A stretch of DNA of 47,344 nt from Gammaproteobacteria bacterium (GCA_022014175.1 JAKLLR010000005.1:1-47344), one strand, 5' to 3'; counted from the first letter of the stretch, positions 9,282-20,251 are shown. Notes: generated by a model from the sequence alone, not told the origin. A program made the numbers and translations.

Positions 9282-10057
9282 AGAGGCGACTGCAGGTGCC
9301 CGCCGTCAACCGGAATTACGCTGCCAGTCATATGGCGGGAGGCATCAGAGGCCAGCAGCAGCAGAGGGCCGTCCAGATCCTCGAGTTCGCCAAAGCGCTG
9401 ACTCGGAATGCGTTTGCGGCAGGCCTCCCCGGCCCGGCTGGCAATGAAATCGTGGGTCATTTCGCTCTCGACGTAACCCGGGGCCAGGGCATTGACCCGG
9501 ATGTTGTGCTCCGCAAGCTCGACCGCGAGTGATCGGGTGAGGTGAATCAGTCCCGCTTTTGAGGTGTTGTAGGGGCTGATCTGCCCGCCGACGCGGAGGC
9601 CCAGAATAGAGGCGATGTTGATAATGCTGCCGCCGTTGCCTAGCCTGACCATCGCCCGGGCTGCGGCGGTACTGGTGAGCCAGGGGCCTTTCAGGTTGGT
9701 GTCCAGCACCTGGTCCCACTGCTCTTCTGTGACGTCCAGGGCGTGAGCCTGCACCGTCGTGCCCGCACTGTTGATCAAAATATCGATCCGGCCCCAGTGA
9801 GCGACAAGATCGGCGATGGCCTGTTCCGTTGCGGTCTGGTCCCGTACATCGAACGGCAGGCAGAGTACTGAGTCATCGTTCGCATCTATCCGGGCGGCGG
9901 AGTGTTGCAGCTTTTCCGGATCGCGAGCTGCGATGGCAACTCTGGCACCGGCCCGGTGAAGGGTCTGGACGAAATGTCGTCCCAATCCGCTGGAGCCGCC
10001 AGTGACTAAGGCAACCCGGCCGTCGAGTCGCCATGGGTGTCCAAAAGATTGGGGCAT
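9278..10057 (-). CDS. SDR family oxidoreductase (glucose/gluconate dehydrogenase-like)
   Basis: VALVTGGSSGLGRHF; NSAG; YNTSKAGLIHLTRSLAVELAEHNIRVNALAPGYVESEM. Confidence 0.88.
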   Translation of the reverse strand: MPQSFGHPWRLDGRVALVTGGSSGLGRHFVQTLHRAGARVAIAARDPEKLQHSAARIDANDDSVLCLPFDVRDQTATEQAIADLVAHWGRIDILINSAGTTVQAHALDVTEEQWDQVLDTNLKGPWLTSTAAARAMVRLGNGGSIINIASILGLRVGGQISPYNTSKAGLIHLTRSLAVELAEHNIRVNALAPGYVESEMTHDFIASRAGEACRKRIPSQRFGELEDLDGPLLLLASDASRHMTGSVIPVDGGHLQSPL

Positions 10058-10152
10058 AAAATTAAACCGTATAATCCATATAAATCAATAGTTTATGTTT
10101 TCTATTGAAAGTATTTTCTCGGCTTGAATTCGTCCCGTTTTCGCTAGAGGCT

Positions 10153-10593
10153 CTATTCGCCGCTGCCGCCGAACGGCCACATCCGACGGAAGAAGCCCTC
10201 CTGCTCCTCCTGCCGTTCTCGAACGCTCTCGCGGCGCTGTTTTTCAGCTTTCTGCTGCTTCTTGTCTCTCTGTTTGTCGCTATGGATTTCGTCCTCATCA
10301 AGGCCGATGTTGCCTTTGGCTCTGTCGACCTGTTGGTCAATCAGCTCAGACAGGCTGGCCGGATCCTCGGAGTCATAGTCGTTTCCATGGTCACCGCCGC
10401 GCTCTGAATTGGCAGCGCCCTGTTCGGAGCGTCGTTCGGCGGCCCGTTCCTGGCCCAGGGTTGATCCCTCCACTGACTGCTTGTTGCTCTGTGCGGGCAT
10501 GCCGTCCGGCTTTGCGGCCAGCAACGGGGTGCCCAGAAACAGGCCAAGGGTGAGGCCAGTGATCAGGGCAATATTGTGTGTGCGTGGGGCCAT
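10153..10593 (-). CDS. hypothetical exported, highly charged protein
   Basis: MAPRTHNIALITGLTLGLFLGTPLLAA signal-like segment followed by an E/K/R/Q/D-rich low-complexity sequence. ORF extends to 10623; start at 10593 inferred. Confidence 0.5.
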   Translation of the reverse strand: MAPRTHNIALITGLTLGLFLGTPLLAAKPDGMPAQSNKQSVEGSTLGQERAAERRSEQGAANSERGGDHGNDYDSEDPASLSELIDQQVDRAKGNIGLDEDEIHSDKQRDKKQQKAEKQRRESVRERQEEQEGFFRRMWPFGGSGE

Positions 10594-10742
10594 GGGCAGA
10601 GTCTCCGCAGTCAATGAGTGCAATTCTTTAGGATGTTAACACGCAGCGAAACCGCCTTGAGAAGCCCCTGGCTTTGCTAGAATCGCTTTCCTTACACAAA
10701 GGGGCAGTTCGACTGGCTGCCAAAACAACAGGGAGATTCAGC

Positions 10743-13046
10743 ATGGTGGAGATTCGCAGAGTAGCGGTGCTTGGAGCAGGCACCATGGGCAGCGGTATTG
10801 CGGCGCAGCTGGCCAATGCGGGTTATCCGGTTCTGTTGCTGGATATGACCCGGGAGATCGCGGAGTCTGCCCGGCAGGCCCTGCTGAGCCGTCGGCCCGC
10901 GCCACTGATGAGCCCGGAGGCTGTGGATCTGATTGAGATTGGCGATTTTGAGGCCGACCTGAGACGACTCTCGGAGTGCGACTGGATCATTGAGGTGGTG
11001 GTGGAGCGGCTTGATATCAAGCACGCCCTGTTCCGTAAGATCGAGGCGGTTCGTCGTCCCGATACGCTGATCAGCTCCAATACCTCCGGGATTCCTCTGG
11101 CGGAGATGGTGGCCGGGATGCCCGAAAGCTTTGCCAGCCATTTTTTGATCACCCATTTTTTCAATCCGCCTCGTTATATGGGGCTGCTGGAGCTGGTCGC
11201 TGGGCCAGAGACACTGCCTGAGGCGACGGCGGTCCTGGCCAGATTCTGTGAGGTGGCGCTGGGCAAGGAGGTGGTGCGGGCAAAGGATACCCCCGGATTT
11301 ATCGGCAACCGTATCGGCGTCGCTATGCTTATGGTGGGGCTGCACAAGGCGCTGGAGCTTGGCCTCACCCCGGAGGAGGCGGATGCGGTCGCTGGTCGGC
11401 CCATGGGCTTTCCGGGAACCGGCATCTTTGGTCTGTTCGATCTGATCGGCATTGATGTGATCGACCTGATCTGCAGTAACCTCAAGCAGCAGCTGGCCGG
11501 AGATGATCCGATTCGGCCCTATCTGGAGATGCCGGTGGCGCTGCAGCAGATGCTGGAGCAGGGGCTCACCGGTCGCAAGGGGCCAGGGGGGTTCTACCGG
11601 CAGCGGAAGGTGGATGGCAAGAAGGTCCGCGAGACCTATGACCTCGCAACTGGAGAGTACCGGCCATTTACCCCCGCCGAACTGGCGTCGGCCAGCAGTC
11701 ATCGGCTGGATGAGCTACTCGCCCAGAATGATCGGGGAGGCCGTTATGCCGCTGCGGTGTTGTCTGCAACCCTGGGCTACAGTGCCTGGCTGCTGCCAGA
11801 AATTGCGGATGATATTCGGGCCATCGACACGGCCATGCGTGAGGGCTACTCCTGGAGATGGGGGCCGTTCGAATTGATCGACCGGATCGGTGCGGGGAGC
11901 CTGGTCGAGCGCCTGGGTCGGGATGGGCAGCCGGTGCCGGAGCTGCTGGCTCGGGTTGCTTCAGTCGGCGGCTCTTTCTACCGTGGCGGTCAACTGAGTG
12001 AGCCGGAGTTCTTTCAGCTCGACGGACGTTACCAGCCCGTGCCGCTTTCAGCGGAGGCGTGGAGTCTGGCCGAGGTCAAGCGGACTGCCCCCAGGCTGTT
12101 TGGTAACGAATCCGCCACCCTGTGGGACATTGGGGACGGGGTCGCCTGTCTGGAGTTCCACTCGAAGATGAATGCCCTGGACGACAAGATCGCGGAGATG
12201 TTCGTTCGCACCCGGGGTGCGGTTGAACGCGGATTTCAGGCTCTGGTGATCGGCAATGACGGCCCCAACTTTTCGGTTGGTGCCAACATCAAATTCATCG
12301 TCGATCACGCGCTTGCCGAGGATTACGACAGCATCAGGAGCTTTATCGGCAGCCTGCAGTCGGGCCTGATGGGGCTGAAGTACGCCCCTTTCCCAGTGGT
12401 GGGCGCACCTCTGGGCATGGCCCTGGGTGGCGGTTGCGAAGTGGTGTTGCACTGTAACGAGGTGCAGGCCCATGCGGAGTTCAGGGGGGGGCTGGTGGAG
12501 CTGCGGGTCGGCCTGATCCCGGGCGGCGGCGGGTGCAAGGAGATGCTGCTGCGTCGTTACCGGGAGCTGGGCCCGGAGCGGGCTGAAGAGGCCATAGCCG
12601 GTGCCTTCGATGTGATAGCCACCGGGGCGACCTCCAGCTCTGCTGCCGGGGCGCGGGGGTTGAAAATTCTGGGCGAGGGTGATGGTATCAGCATGAATCG
12701 CCGACGGGTTCTGGCTGATGCCAAAGCGCGGGCGCTGGCGATGGTCGACGGCTATCAGCCTGGCGACGAGGCGGTACTGCAGCTGCCGGGGCGAAACGGT
12801 ATGCCGGCGATTGAAGCCCGTATTCAGGAAGCTATCGAACAGGGGCGGATGAGCGACTACGATGGCCGGGTTGCCTGCGGTCTTGGACGCATTCTGACCG
12901 GGGGCGACCGGAAAAGCCCGGGCCCGGTGACCGAGCGGCAGTTACTGGCTCTGGAGTTGGAGGTTATTATCGACCTGTTGCACAATAAAGAGACCAAGGC
13001 CCGCATCGAACACATGCTTAAAACCGGCAAGCCGTTGCGCAACTAG
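10743..13046 (+). CDS. 3-hydroxyacyl-CoA dehydrogenase / enoyl-CoA hydratase fusion (FadB/FadN-like)
   Basis: VAVLGAGTMGSGIAAQLANAGYPVLLLDM NAD-binding N-terminus; FFNPPRYMGLLELVAG; C-terminal crotonase region (DGPNFSVGANIKF... GGGCEVVLHCNEVQAHAE). Confidence 0.92.
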   Translation: MVEIRRVAVLGAGTMGSGIAAQLANAGYPVLLLDMTREIAESARQALLSRRPAPLMSPEAVDLIEIGDFEADLRRLSECDWIIEVVVERLDIKHALFRKIEAVRRPDTLISSNTSGIPLAEMVAGMPESFASHFLITHFFNPPRYMGLLELVAGPETLPEATAVLARFCEVALGKEVVRAKDTPGFIGNRIGVAMLMVGLHKALELGLTPEEADAVAGRPMGFPGTGIFGLFDLIGIDVIDLICSNLKQQLAGDDPIRPYLEMPVALQQMLEQGLTGRKGPGGFYRQRKVDGKKVRETYDLATGEYRPFTPAELASASSHRLDELLAQNDRGGRYAAAVLSATLGYSAWLLPEIADDIRAIDTAMREGYSWRWGPFELIDRIGAGSLVERLGRDGQPVPELLARVASVGGSFYRGGQLSEPEFFQLDGRYQPVPLSAEAWSLAEVKRTAPRLFGNESATLWDIGDGVACLEFHSKMNALDDKIAEMFVRTRGAVERGFQALVIGNDGPNFSVGANIKFIVDHALAEDYDSIRSFIGSLQSGLMGLKYAPFPVVGAPLGMALGGGCEVVLHCNEVQAHAEFRGGLVELRVGLIPGGGGCKEMLLRRYRELGPERAEEAIAGAFDVIATGATSSSAAGARGLKILGEGDGISMNRRRVLADAKARALAMVDGYQPGDEAVLQLPGRNGMPAIEARIQEAIEQGRMSDYDGRVACGLGRILTGGDRKSPGPVTERQLLALELEVIIDLLHNKETKARIEHMLKTGKPLRN

Positions 13047-13172
13047 ACTGGTTCGGTGGGCATCTGTGGGCAGTTTAATGATTACCCGGAGCCCTGTTAA
13101 ACCGTCGGCGAGTTCGTTGGTCAGGTTGGCCGCGAGCCGGGGCTTTTGTGGCGTAGAAGATAGAGAGCGGTA

Positions 13173-14777
13173 ATGACTGAAGCCATCGAACGGGATGTGA
13201 TGGAATTTGATGTGGTGATCGTCGGGGCCGGCCCTGCCGGGCTCGCTTGTGCGATCCGCTGCAAACAGCAGAATCCTGAGTTGATGGTCTGCGTGCTGGA
13301 GAAGGGCTCCGAAGTGGGCGCCCAGGTGTTGTCAGGGGCGGTCATTGAGCCCAGTGGCCTGGATCTGCTGTTCCCGGACTGGCGGGATGATCCCCCCGCG
13401 ATCTGTGTGCCCGCGGTTAAGGACGAATTCTCCCTGCTGACCGCTAAGTGGAAGCTACGGCTCTTCACGCCGCCGCAGATGAATAACCATGGCAATTACA
13501 TCGTCTCTCTTGGTGGTTTGTGTGCCTGGCTGGCATCCAGGGCCGAAGACCTGGGAGTCGAGATCTACCCCGGTTTTGCGGCTGCTGAAGTCTTGTTGGA
13601 CGAGTCCGGCGAGCGGGTCATCGGTATTCGCACCGGCGATATGGGTGTGGATGCCGCCGGTCTGCCTAAGGATGGGTACACTCCGGGCATCGACATTCAC
13701 GCCAGGGTCACGGTGCTGGCGGAGGGGTGTCGGGGTAGCTTGAGCAAGCAGCTGATCAGCCGCTTCAAGCTGGATGAGGGTTGCGAGCCCCAGACCTACG
13801 GTATTGGTATCAAGGAGCTCTGGCAGTTGCCAGAGGGGCGGGTCACCCCGGGTTTGATCCAGCACTCGGTGGGCTGGCCCCTCGACAGTCGAACCTACGG
13901 CGGTAGCTTCCTCTACCATCTGGATCAGGATCGTGTGGCGGTTGGTTTTGTCACCGGGCTGGATTACAGCAACCCCTATCTTGAGCCCTATGAGGTGTTT
14001 CAGCAGTTCAAGAACCACCCTAAAATCAAGCCCCTGTTTGAGGGGGGTGAAATTATATCCAGTGGTGCCCGGGCGATTGTGGAGGGCGGGTTACAGTCCC
14101 TGCCGAAGCTTGAGCTGCCGGGGGCTCTGTTAATTGGCGACTCCGCGGGCATGGTCAACGTGCCTAAAATCAAAGGCACCCATATGGCTATGCACGCCGG
14201 GATCATGGCGGCGGATCGGTTGGCGACCAGCCAGGAGTCAACCGGCTGGGATGCGGCCTGGCGGAGTTCGCCCTGGGCCGATGAGTTGAAACAGGTCCGC
14301 AATATCCGGCCCGGATTTCGTCGCGGGCTCTGGTTGGGGCTGGTCAACGCAGGGATTGAGACCATCACCTTCGGTCGTCTGCCCTGGACCCTGGGCCATC
14401 ACGCCGATCACTCATCCCTGAAACTTGCTGCCGAATCGGATAGACCCGAGTGGCCGAAACGGGATCTGCCGCCCCGGGATCGACTGGCAGGGGTCTATTT
14501 CGCGGCGACGGAGCACGACGAGAATCAGCCTGTCCATCTGCAGGTCTCGGACACCGATATCTGTATCACCCGCTGCCGCGAGGAGTACGGCAACCCCTGT
14601 ACCCGGTTCTGCCCTGCCAATGTCTATGAAATGGTGGAGGAGCAGGGTGCCCATCGCCTGCAGATCAACTCTGGCAACTGTGTGCACTGCAAAACCTGTG
14701 ATATCAAGGATCCCTATCAAATTATCAACTGGGTCACACCTGAAGGGGGTTCAGGCCCCAACTATCAGGGTTTGTGA
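13173..14777 (+). CDS. electron transfer flavoprotein-ubiquinone oxidoreductase (ETF-QO)
   Basis: VVIVGAGPAGLACAIRCKQ; GAQVLSGAVIEPSGLD; C-terminal [4Fe-4S] region NSGNCVHCKTCDIKDPYQIINWVTPEGGSGPNYQGL. Confidence 0.96.
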   Translation: MTEAIERDVMEFDVVIVGAGPAGLACAIRCKQQNPELMVCVLEKGSEVGAQVLSGAVIEPSGLDLLFPDWRDDPPAICVPAVKDEFSLLTAKWKLRLFTPPQMNNHGNYIVSLGGLCAWLASRAEDLGVEIYPGFAAAEVLLDESGERVIGIRTGDMGVDAAGLPKDGYTPGIDIHARVTVLAEGCRGSLSKQLISRFKLDEGCEPQTYGIGIKELWQLPEGRVTPGLIQHSVGWPLDSRTYGGSFLYHLDQDRVAVGFVTGLDYSNPYLEPYEVFQQFKNHPKIKPLFEGGEIISSGARAIVEGGLQSLPKLELPGALLIGDSAGMVNVPKIKGTHMAMHAGIMAADRLATSQESTGWDAAWRSSPWADELKQVRNIRPGFRRGLWLGLVNAGIETITFGRLPWTLGHHADHSSLKLAAESDRPEWPKRDLPPRDRLAGVYFAATEHDENQPVHLQVSDTDICITRCREEYGNPCTRFCPANVYEMVEEQGAHRLQINSGNCVHCKTCDIKDPYQIINWVTPEGGSGPNYQGL

Positions 14778-14818
14778 TCCGCTTTAGTGCCCGAATTTAA
14801 CAAAAGAAGAGTTCGATT

Positions 14819-15565
14819 ATGAAAGTACTGGTCTGTGTAAAACGGGTGGTGGACTACAACGTCCGCATACGAGTGAAGCCGGATGGCGGCGGCGTGGTGA
14901 CGGACGGGGTCAAAATGGCCATGAATCCGTTTGATGAGATCGCGGTGGAAGAGGCTTTGCGGATGCGCGAAGCGGGCCATGTCAGCGAAGTGGTTGCAGT
15001 GACCATTGGCGATAAAAAGAGCCAGGAGCAGCTGCGCACCGCTCTAGCCATGGGGGCTGACAGGGCGATCTGGGTAGAGCATGAGGAGGCGATTCAGCCT
15101 CTTGGTGTGGCTCGAGTGCTGAAGGCATTGGCGGAGAGGGAGCAGCCGGGTCTGGTGCTGCTGGGCAAGCAGGCGATCGACGATGATTGTGGTCAGACCG
15201 CGCAGATGTTGGCGGCCCTGTGGCAGCGGCCTCAGGCGACCTACGCTTCTGAGGTGGTTATCAGCGGCGAAACAGTGCGGGTCACCCGGGAGGTGGATGC
15301 GGGACTGGAGGTGATTGATGTTGATCTGCCCGCAGTGATCAGCACTGATCTGCGTCTGAACGAGCCCCGCTACGTGAAGCTGCCGGACATTATGAAAGCG
15401 AAGCGCAAACCGATGGACAGTTACACCCTTCCGGACCTGGGGGTTGAATTACCGCCACTGGTGGAACGGCTCGAAACGACGCCGCCACCGGCTCGTACCG
15501 GGGGATTCAAAGTGGAGTCTGTGGAAGAGCTGGTTGCCACACTTAAAGAGAAGGGGTTGGTCTGA
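14819..15565 (+). CDS. etfB: electron transfer flavoprotein beta subunit
   Basis: MKVLVCVKRVVDYNVRIRVKPDGGGV...KMAMNPFDEIAVEEALRMRE; GKQAIDDDCGQTAQMLAALW. Confidence 0.97.
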   Translation: MKVLVCVKRVVDYNVRIRVKPDGGGVVTDGVKMAMNPFDEIAVEEALRMREAGHVSEVVAVTIGDKKSQEQLRTALAMGADRAIWVEHEEAIQPLGVARVLKALAEREQPGLVLLGKQAIDDDCGQTAQMLAALWQRPQATYASEVVISGETVRVTREVDAGLEVIDVDLPAVISTDLRLNEPRYVKLPDIMKAKRKPMDSYTLPDLGVELPPLVERLETTPPPARTGGFKVESVEELVATLKEKGLV

Positions 15566-16503
15566 TGAGTCGCCTACTGATTGTTGCTGAACATGGGGCA
15601 GGGAACCTCAACGCCAGTGTTGCCAAGACCCTCGCCTGTGCCCTGGAGCTGAAACCGGCCGAGCTTGATGTGGTGCTGTTTTCCGCCGATGGCGCCGAAG
15701 CCGCCTGCCAGCAGGCCGCGGCGCTAACCGGCGTGAGCCGGGTTCTGAGTGTGGCCCGACCGGAAAACGGCGCCCCCATGGGTGCGGTGCTGGCACCCCA
15801 GGTGGCGGCGATGGCGGCGGATTATGATTACGTGTTCGGGCCTTCAACCACCTTTGGCAAGGATCTGATGCCCAGCGTAGCGGCCCTGGCCGGGGTGCCG
15901 ATGGTGACGGACATCATGGGGGTTGAGGATGGTCGTACCTTTGTGCGCCCGACCTATGCCGGCAACGCGGTTGACAAAGTCCGGGTGCCGGACGGCCTGG
16001 TCGTTGCCACGGTTCGGGCCGCCTCCTATAAAGCTGTGGGAGGAGGTGGTAGCGCACCGGTGGAGGCGTTGGAGCTCGACATTGAACTGCCGACCCACAG
16101 CCGTTTTGTGGAGATCCGCGCAGGTAGCTCAGATCGACCTGACCTGCAGAGCGCGACCAAGGTGGTTTCAGGCGGTCGTGGACTGGGCAGTGCCGAGAAC
16201 TTTCAGGTGATCTACAGTCTGGCGGACAAGCTCGGTGCCGGGGTTGGCGCATCCCGTGCGGCGGTGGATTCGGGTTTTGTGCCGAACGAGATGCAGGTGG
16301 GCCAGACCGGTAAGATCATCGCGCCGGATCTCTACATTGCGGTTGGTATCTCTGGAGCGATCCAGCATCTGGCGGGTATCAAGGATGCGGGCACCATCGT
16401 TGCCATCAACAAAGATCCGGAAGCGCCCATTTTCGAGGTGGCTGACATCGGCCTGGTGGGTGATCTGTTCAAACTGCTGCCGGAGATTGAGGCGGCTCTG
16501 TAG
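15565..16503 (+). CDS. etfA: electron transfer flavoprotein alpha subunit
   Basis: [103 protein letters not shown]. Confidence 0.98.
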   Translation: MSRLLIVAEHGAGNLNASVAKTLACALELKPAELDVVLFSADGAEAACQQAAALTGVSRVLSVARPENGAPMGAVLAPQVAAMAADYDYVFGPSTTFGKDLMPSVAALAGVPMVTDIMGVEDGRTFVRPTYAGNAVDKVRVPDGLVVATVRAASYKAVGGGGSAPVEALELDIELPTHSRFVEIRAGSSDRPDLQSATKVVSGGRGLGSAENFQVIYSLADKLGAGVGASRAAVDSGFVPNEMQVGQTGKIIAPDLYIAVGISGAIQHLAGIKDAGTIVAINKDPEAPIFEVADIGLVGDLFKLLPEIEAAL

Positions 16504-16525
16504 CGCGCTGCCCCGGGTACTGAGA

Positions 16526-17476
16526 GTGACTGAACAGACGATCTGCCAGGATGTAGGGGATGGTGTCACCGTTATCGACCTGCAGCATCTGCGGTCGGGG
16601 ATGGTCTCAAGTCATCTGCTGCAACAGGGGGATGCCCTGGCGCTGGTGGACGTTGGCACCCATTACTCGGTGCCACGCATTCTCGCTGCCCTTGCCCAGC
16701 GGGGACTCTCTCCCAGGCAGGTCAAATATGTCTGCGTAACTCATGTACATCTGGACCACGCTGGCGGTGCCGGTGAGCTGTTGCAGCACCTGCCTGAGGC
16801 ACAGTTGGTGGTGCACCCGCGGGGTGCCCGCCATATGCTGGATCCAGCCAAACTCGTCGCCGGGGCGACTGCGGTATATGGTGAGGCAGAGATGGACCGG
16901 ATCAATGGCGCTGTATTGCCGGTAGATGCTGCTCGGATTATCGAAGCTGTGGATGGGCTGGAACTGGATCTCGGCGGACGCCACCTGCGATTTTTCGATA
17001 CCCCGGGTCACGCCCGCCACCACTATTCAATCTATGATGAAGGCAGCCGCGGCGTCTTTTCCGGAGACATTTTTGGCCTCTCCTATCGGGCGCTGGATGT
17101 CGATGGTCGGGCCTTCATCTTCCCCACCACCACTCCGGTTCAGTTCGATCCGGTTGCAGCCCATCGGTCGATTGATGAGATTGTTGCGCTTGCCCCCAAA
17201 CGGGTGTTTCTGACCCATTTTGGGCCGGTCTCCGAAGTGCCGGGGCTCGCCGCCCAATTGCACAGGATGCTGGATGACTATGTCGTCCTGGCCCGGCAGT
17301 GCGTGGGTGGAGAGGGCGGGTCGGCGGAGTTGCCGGGGTTGCTCGCAACATATTTATTTGATGCGGCGCGGGGTCATGGCTGCGATCTGCCCGCTGATAT
17401 ATTGAAGGCGTTGCTGCAGCTCGACGTTGAGCTCAATGCTCAGGGTCTTGATTACTGGGCCAGCAGCAGTTCCTGA
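16526..17476 (+). CDS. MBL-fold metallo-hydrolase
   Basis: [16 protein letters not shown] (HxHxDH); [34 protein letters not shown] start at 16526 avoids overlap with etfA; the 16235 ORF start is an out-of-frame extension. Confidence 0.85.
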   Translation: MTEQTICQDVGDGVTVIDLQHLRSGMVSSHLLQQGDALALVDVGTHYSVPRILAALAQRGLSPRQVKYVCVTHVHLDHAGGAGELLQHLPEAQLVVHPRGARHMLDPAKLVAGATAVYGEAEMDRINGAVLPVDAARIIEAVDGLELDLGGRHLRFFDTPGHARHHYSIYDEGSRGVFSGDIFGLSYRALDVDGRAFIFPTTTPVQFDPVAAHRSIDEIVALAPKRVFLTHFGPVSEVPGLAAQLHRMLDDYVVLARQCVGGEGGSAELPGLLATYLFDAARGHGCDLPADILKALLQLDVELNAQGLDYWASSSS

Positions 17477-17481
17477 TTTTT

Positions 17482-18003
17482 TCAGGTCTCGATGGCCTGG
17501 GTAAGAGCGTCGAGTTTCTCCTGCAAGGATCTGATTTCACTCCTCAGTTCGTCCAGTGGCGTTGAGTCTGACTGTAGTGGGGCCGCCATCTGACCGCCGG
17601 CTCCGACCAGACGAGCGACCAGTTCATCGTTCAGGGGTTGCTTCATTGTGGCCAGCAGGGCGGCATCGATTAGATCATGCTGATCCAGCTGCTTCATGAA
17701 CTCGATGAGGTTCTCTTCCACGAACGCGACAAACTGCTGGGCAAATTTGCTACCGTAGAGTTGCACCACCTGTCTCAGCATGCTGATAGGCATGATGGAG
17801 TCGGCGGAAAAAGCCTCGTAATCGTTAATCACCTGCATCAACACGGTGCGGGTCAGGTCTTCACCGGTCTTGGCATCGACCACCGTAAAGTGCTGTTTTT
17901 TCTCAACCATTCGGCGGATATCCGCCACTGTGATGTAGCGACTCTCGCGGGTGTCGTAGAGTCGCCGGTTGGCGTACTTTTTGATGAGGCTTGATTCAGG
18001 CAT
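17482..18003 (-). CDS. phaR: polyhydroxyalkanoate synthesis repressor PhaR
   Basis: LIKKYANRRLYDTRESRYITVADIRRMVEKKQHFTVVDAKTGEDLTRTVLMQVI: PhaR DNA-binding N-terminus. Confidence 0.93.
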   Translation of the reverse strand: MPESSLIKKYANRRLYDTRESRYITVADIRRMVEKKQHFTVVDAKTGEDLTRTVLMQVINDYEAFSADSIMPISMLRQVVQLYGSKFAQQFVAFVEENLIEFMKQLDQHDLIDAALLATMKQPLNDELVARLVGAGGQMAAPLQSDSTPLDELRSEIRSLQEKLDALTQAIET

Positions 18004-18220
18004 GGCTGTTGTCTCTGTGGGGACTCCTGATGGCATCCTGCCAGCACCGCTCAGCTCGGATCAACCACTGTTTATTATGCCGGAATTTCTCGGCGTATCC
18101 CCCCGGATGATGGGGTTTTTTGAGCGGTCGGTATGCTATGATCCCGCCCCCTCCGGGGGGCTGATTTAGGAATCCCCGCGGTGACAGAACCGCCCTCGCT
18201 AGTCATGGAGCATACTGATA

Positions 18221-20221
18221 ATGGCCAGTCATTCTGAACTCGCCAACGCCCTGCGTGTTTTGAGCATGGATGCCGTGCAGAGAGCCAACTCGGGGCACCC
18301 CGGTGCGCCAATGGGCATGGCAGACATTGCCGAAGTGCTCTGGAACGGTTTTCTCAAACACAACCCCGCTAATCCCCAGTGGCCGGACCGGGATCGGTTT
18401 GTCCTGTCCAACGGCCACGGTTCGATGCTGCTCTACAGCCTGCTGCATCTCACCGGTTATGACCTCTCCCTGGATGATCTAAAGGCTTTTCGTCAGCTAC
18501 ATTCGAAAACCCCGGGGCATCCGGAGTACGGTTGTGCAGCGGGCATTGAGACCACTACCGGCCCCCTGGGTCAGGGGCTGGCTAACGGGGTGGGGATGGC
18601 CATCGCCGAAAAATCCATGGCGGCCCGGTTTAACCAGCCAGGGCACGAGATTGTGGACCATCAGACCTGGGTTTTTGTGGGCGACGGTTGCCTGATGGAG
18701 GGTATCTCCCACGAGGCCTGCTCACTGGCCGGGACCCTGGGGCTGGGTAAGCTCAATGTGATTTATGACGACAATGGCATCTCTATCGATGGTGCTGTGG
18801 GGGGCTGGTTTACCGACGATACCCCGGCCCGTTTCCGGGCCTATGGCTGGCAGGTGATTGAGGCGGTGGACGGCCACGATGCGGATGCCATCGCTGCCGC
18901 GTTAGCCACCGCGAAAGCACAGACCGACCGACCGACTCTGATCTGTTGCCGCACCATCATCGGTAAGGGTTCACCCAACAAGGCGGGTAGCTCTGCGGTC
19001 CATGGTGCTGCTCTGGGTGATGATGAAGTGGCGGCTGTTCGCAGGCAGCTGGATTGGCACGCGCCACCGTTTGAGATTCCGCCGGCGATATCAGAGGGCT
19101 GGAGTGCGCGAGGCAACGGCGAGGCTGTTGAAGCCGACTGGCAGCAGAGGTTCGAGGCGTATCGCTCTTCCCATCCGAAGCAGGCGGCGGAATTCGAGCG
19201 TCTTGCCACTGGCGCGCTGCCAGCCGACTGGTCCAGCCGGGTTTCGGAGATTCTTGAGCAGGCTGCGGCGACTGATAAAGCGGTGGCCACCCGCCAGGCT
19301 TCCGGGGGTGCTATCGCCGCCTTCGCAGCGGTTTTGCCGGAGCTGTTTGGAGGCTCCGCCGACCTGGGTGAATCCAATAAAACGGAGTGGCCGGGGTTCC
19401 GCGCCCTGAGCGCCACCCAGCCCGATGGCAACTACCTGCATTACGGCGTCAGAGAATTTGGTATGTCAGCCATCATGAATGGCCTGGCACTGCATGGCGG
19501 GTTCATCCCCTTTGGCGGCACCTTCCTGGTCTTTTCCGATTACTCCCGCAATGCGATTCGTCTGGCTGCCCTGATGCGGCAGCGGGTGGTGCATGTACTG
19601 ACCCATGACTCCATTGGTCTGGGTGAGGATGGTCCGACCCATCAGCCGGTGGAGCATGTCAGCAGTCTGCGGCTGATCCCTAATCTGTCGGTCTGGCGGC
19701 CCTGTGATCAGTTTGAAACCACGGTGGCCTGGCTCGATGCGCTTGAGCGGCAGGATGGTCCCACGGCGTTGATTCTCTCTCGTCAGAAGACTATTTCGCC
19801 ACCCCGTCAGGCCTCGGATGTGGAGCGGATTCGCCGTGGCGGTTACATCTTTAGCGACTGTGTCGGTGAACCTCAGCTGCTGTTGCTGGCCACCGGCAGT
19901 GAAGTTGGCCCGACCCTTGAAGCTCAGCAGCAACTTACAGAAAAAAACGTTAGAGCGCGGGTGGTTTCGATGCCAAACCCCGGCCATTTCGAGATCCAGG
20001 ATGAGAGTTATCGAGAGTCTGTATTACCGAGTGACGTGACAGCCCGGATCGCTATAGAGGCGGGCAGCAGGGCGTGCTGGTACCGCTATGTGGGGTTGAA
20101 TGGTAAGGTTATCGGTATCGACACATTTGGTGAATCGGCGCCTGCTGAAGAGCTCTACGAACTGTTCGGAATTACCGCCGATCAGATTGTGAAAACAGCA
20201 GACAAACTGTTGGCATCTTGA
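18221..20221 (+). CDS. tkt: transketolase
   Basis: [97 protein letters not shown]. Confidence 0.98.
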   Translation: MASHSELANALRVLSMDAVQRANSGHPGAPMGMADIAEVLWNGFLKHNPANPQWPDRDRFVLSNGHGSMLLYSLLHLTGYDLSLDDLKAFRQLHSKTPGHPEYGCAAGIETTTGPLGQGLANGVGMAIAEKSMAARFNQPGHEIVDHQTWVFVGDGCLMEGISHEACSLAGTLGLGKLNVIYDDNGISIDGAVGGWFTDDTPARFRAYGWQVIEAVDGHDADAIAAALATAKAQTDRPTLICCRTIIGKGSPNKAGSSAVHGAALGDDEVAAVRRQLDWHAPPFEIPPAISEGWSARGNGEAVEADWQQRFEAYRSSHPKQAAEFERLATGALPADWSSRVSEILEQAAATDKAVATRQASGGAIAAFAAVLPELFGGSADLGESNKTEWPGFRALSATQPDGNYLHYGVREFGMSAIMNGLALHGGFIPFGGTFLVFSDYSRNAIRLAALMRQRVVHVLTHDSIGLGEDGPTHQPVEHVSSLRLIPNLSVWRPCDQFETTVAWLDALERQDGPTALILSRQKTISPPRQASDVERIRRGGYIFSDCVGEPQLLLLATGSEVGPTLEAQQQLTEKNVRARVVSMPNPGHFEIQDESYRESVLPSDVTARIAIEAGSRACWYRYVGLNGKVIGIDTFGESAPAEELYELFGITADQIVKTADKLLAS

Positions 20222-20251
20222 GCCGCCAATCACTGCGACGGGGATAGAATT

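Noticed and set aside
10692-11702. 336-aa minus-strand ORF
   Set aside because: Antisense to the FadB-like gene; composition (H/Q/R-rich) typical of a shadow frame.
13455-14018. 187-aa minus-strand ORF
   Set aside because: Antisense to ETF-QO; shadow ORF.
17472-17486. CCTGA-TTTTT-TCAGG hairpin at the convergent MBL/phaR ends as a bidirectional terminator
   Set aside because: Only a 5-bp stem, overlapping both stop codons; too weak to call.
18101-18121. CCCC...GGGGTTTTTT as an intrinsic terminator before tkt
   Set aside because: 4-bp stem located in a divergent promoter region with no upstream plus-strand gene to terminate.
18841-19431. 196-aa minus-strand ORF
   Set aside because: Antisense to transketolase; shadow ORF.
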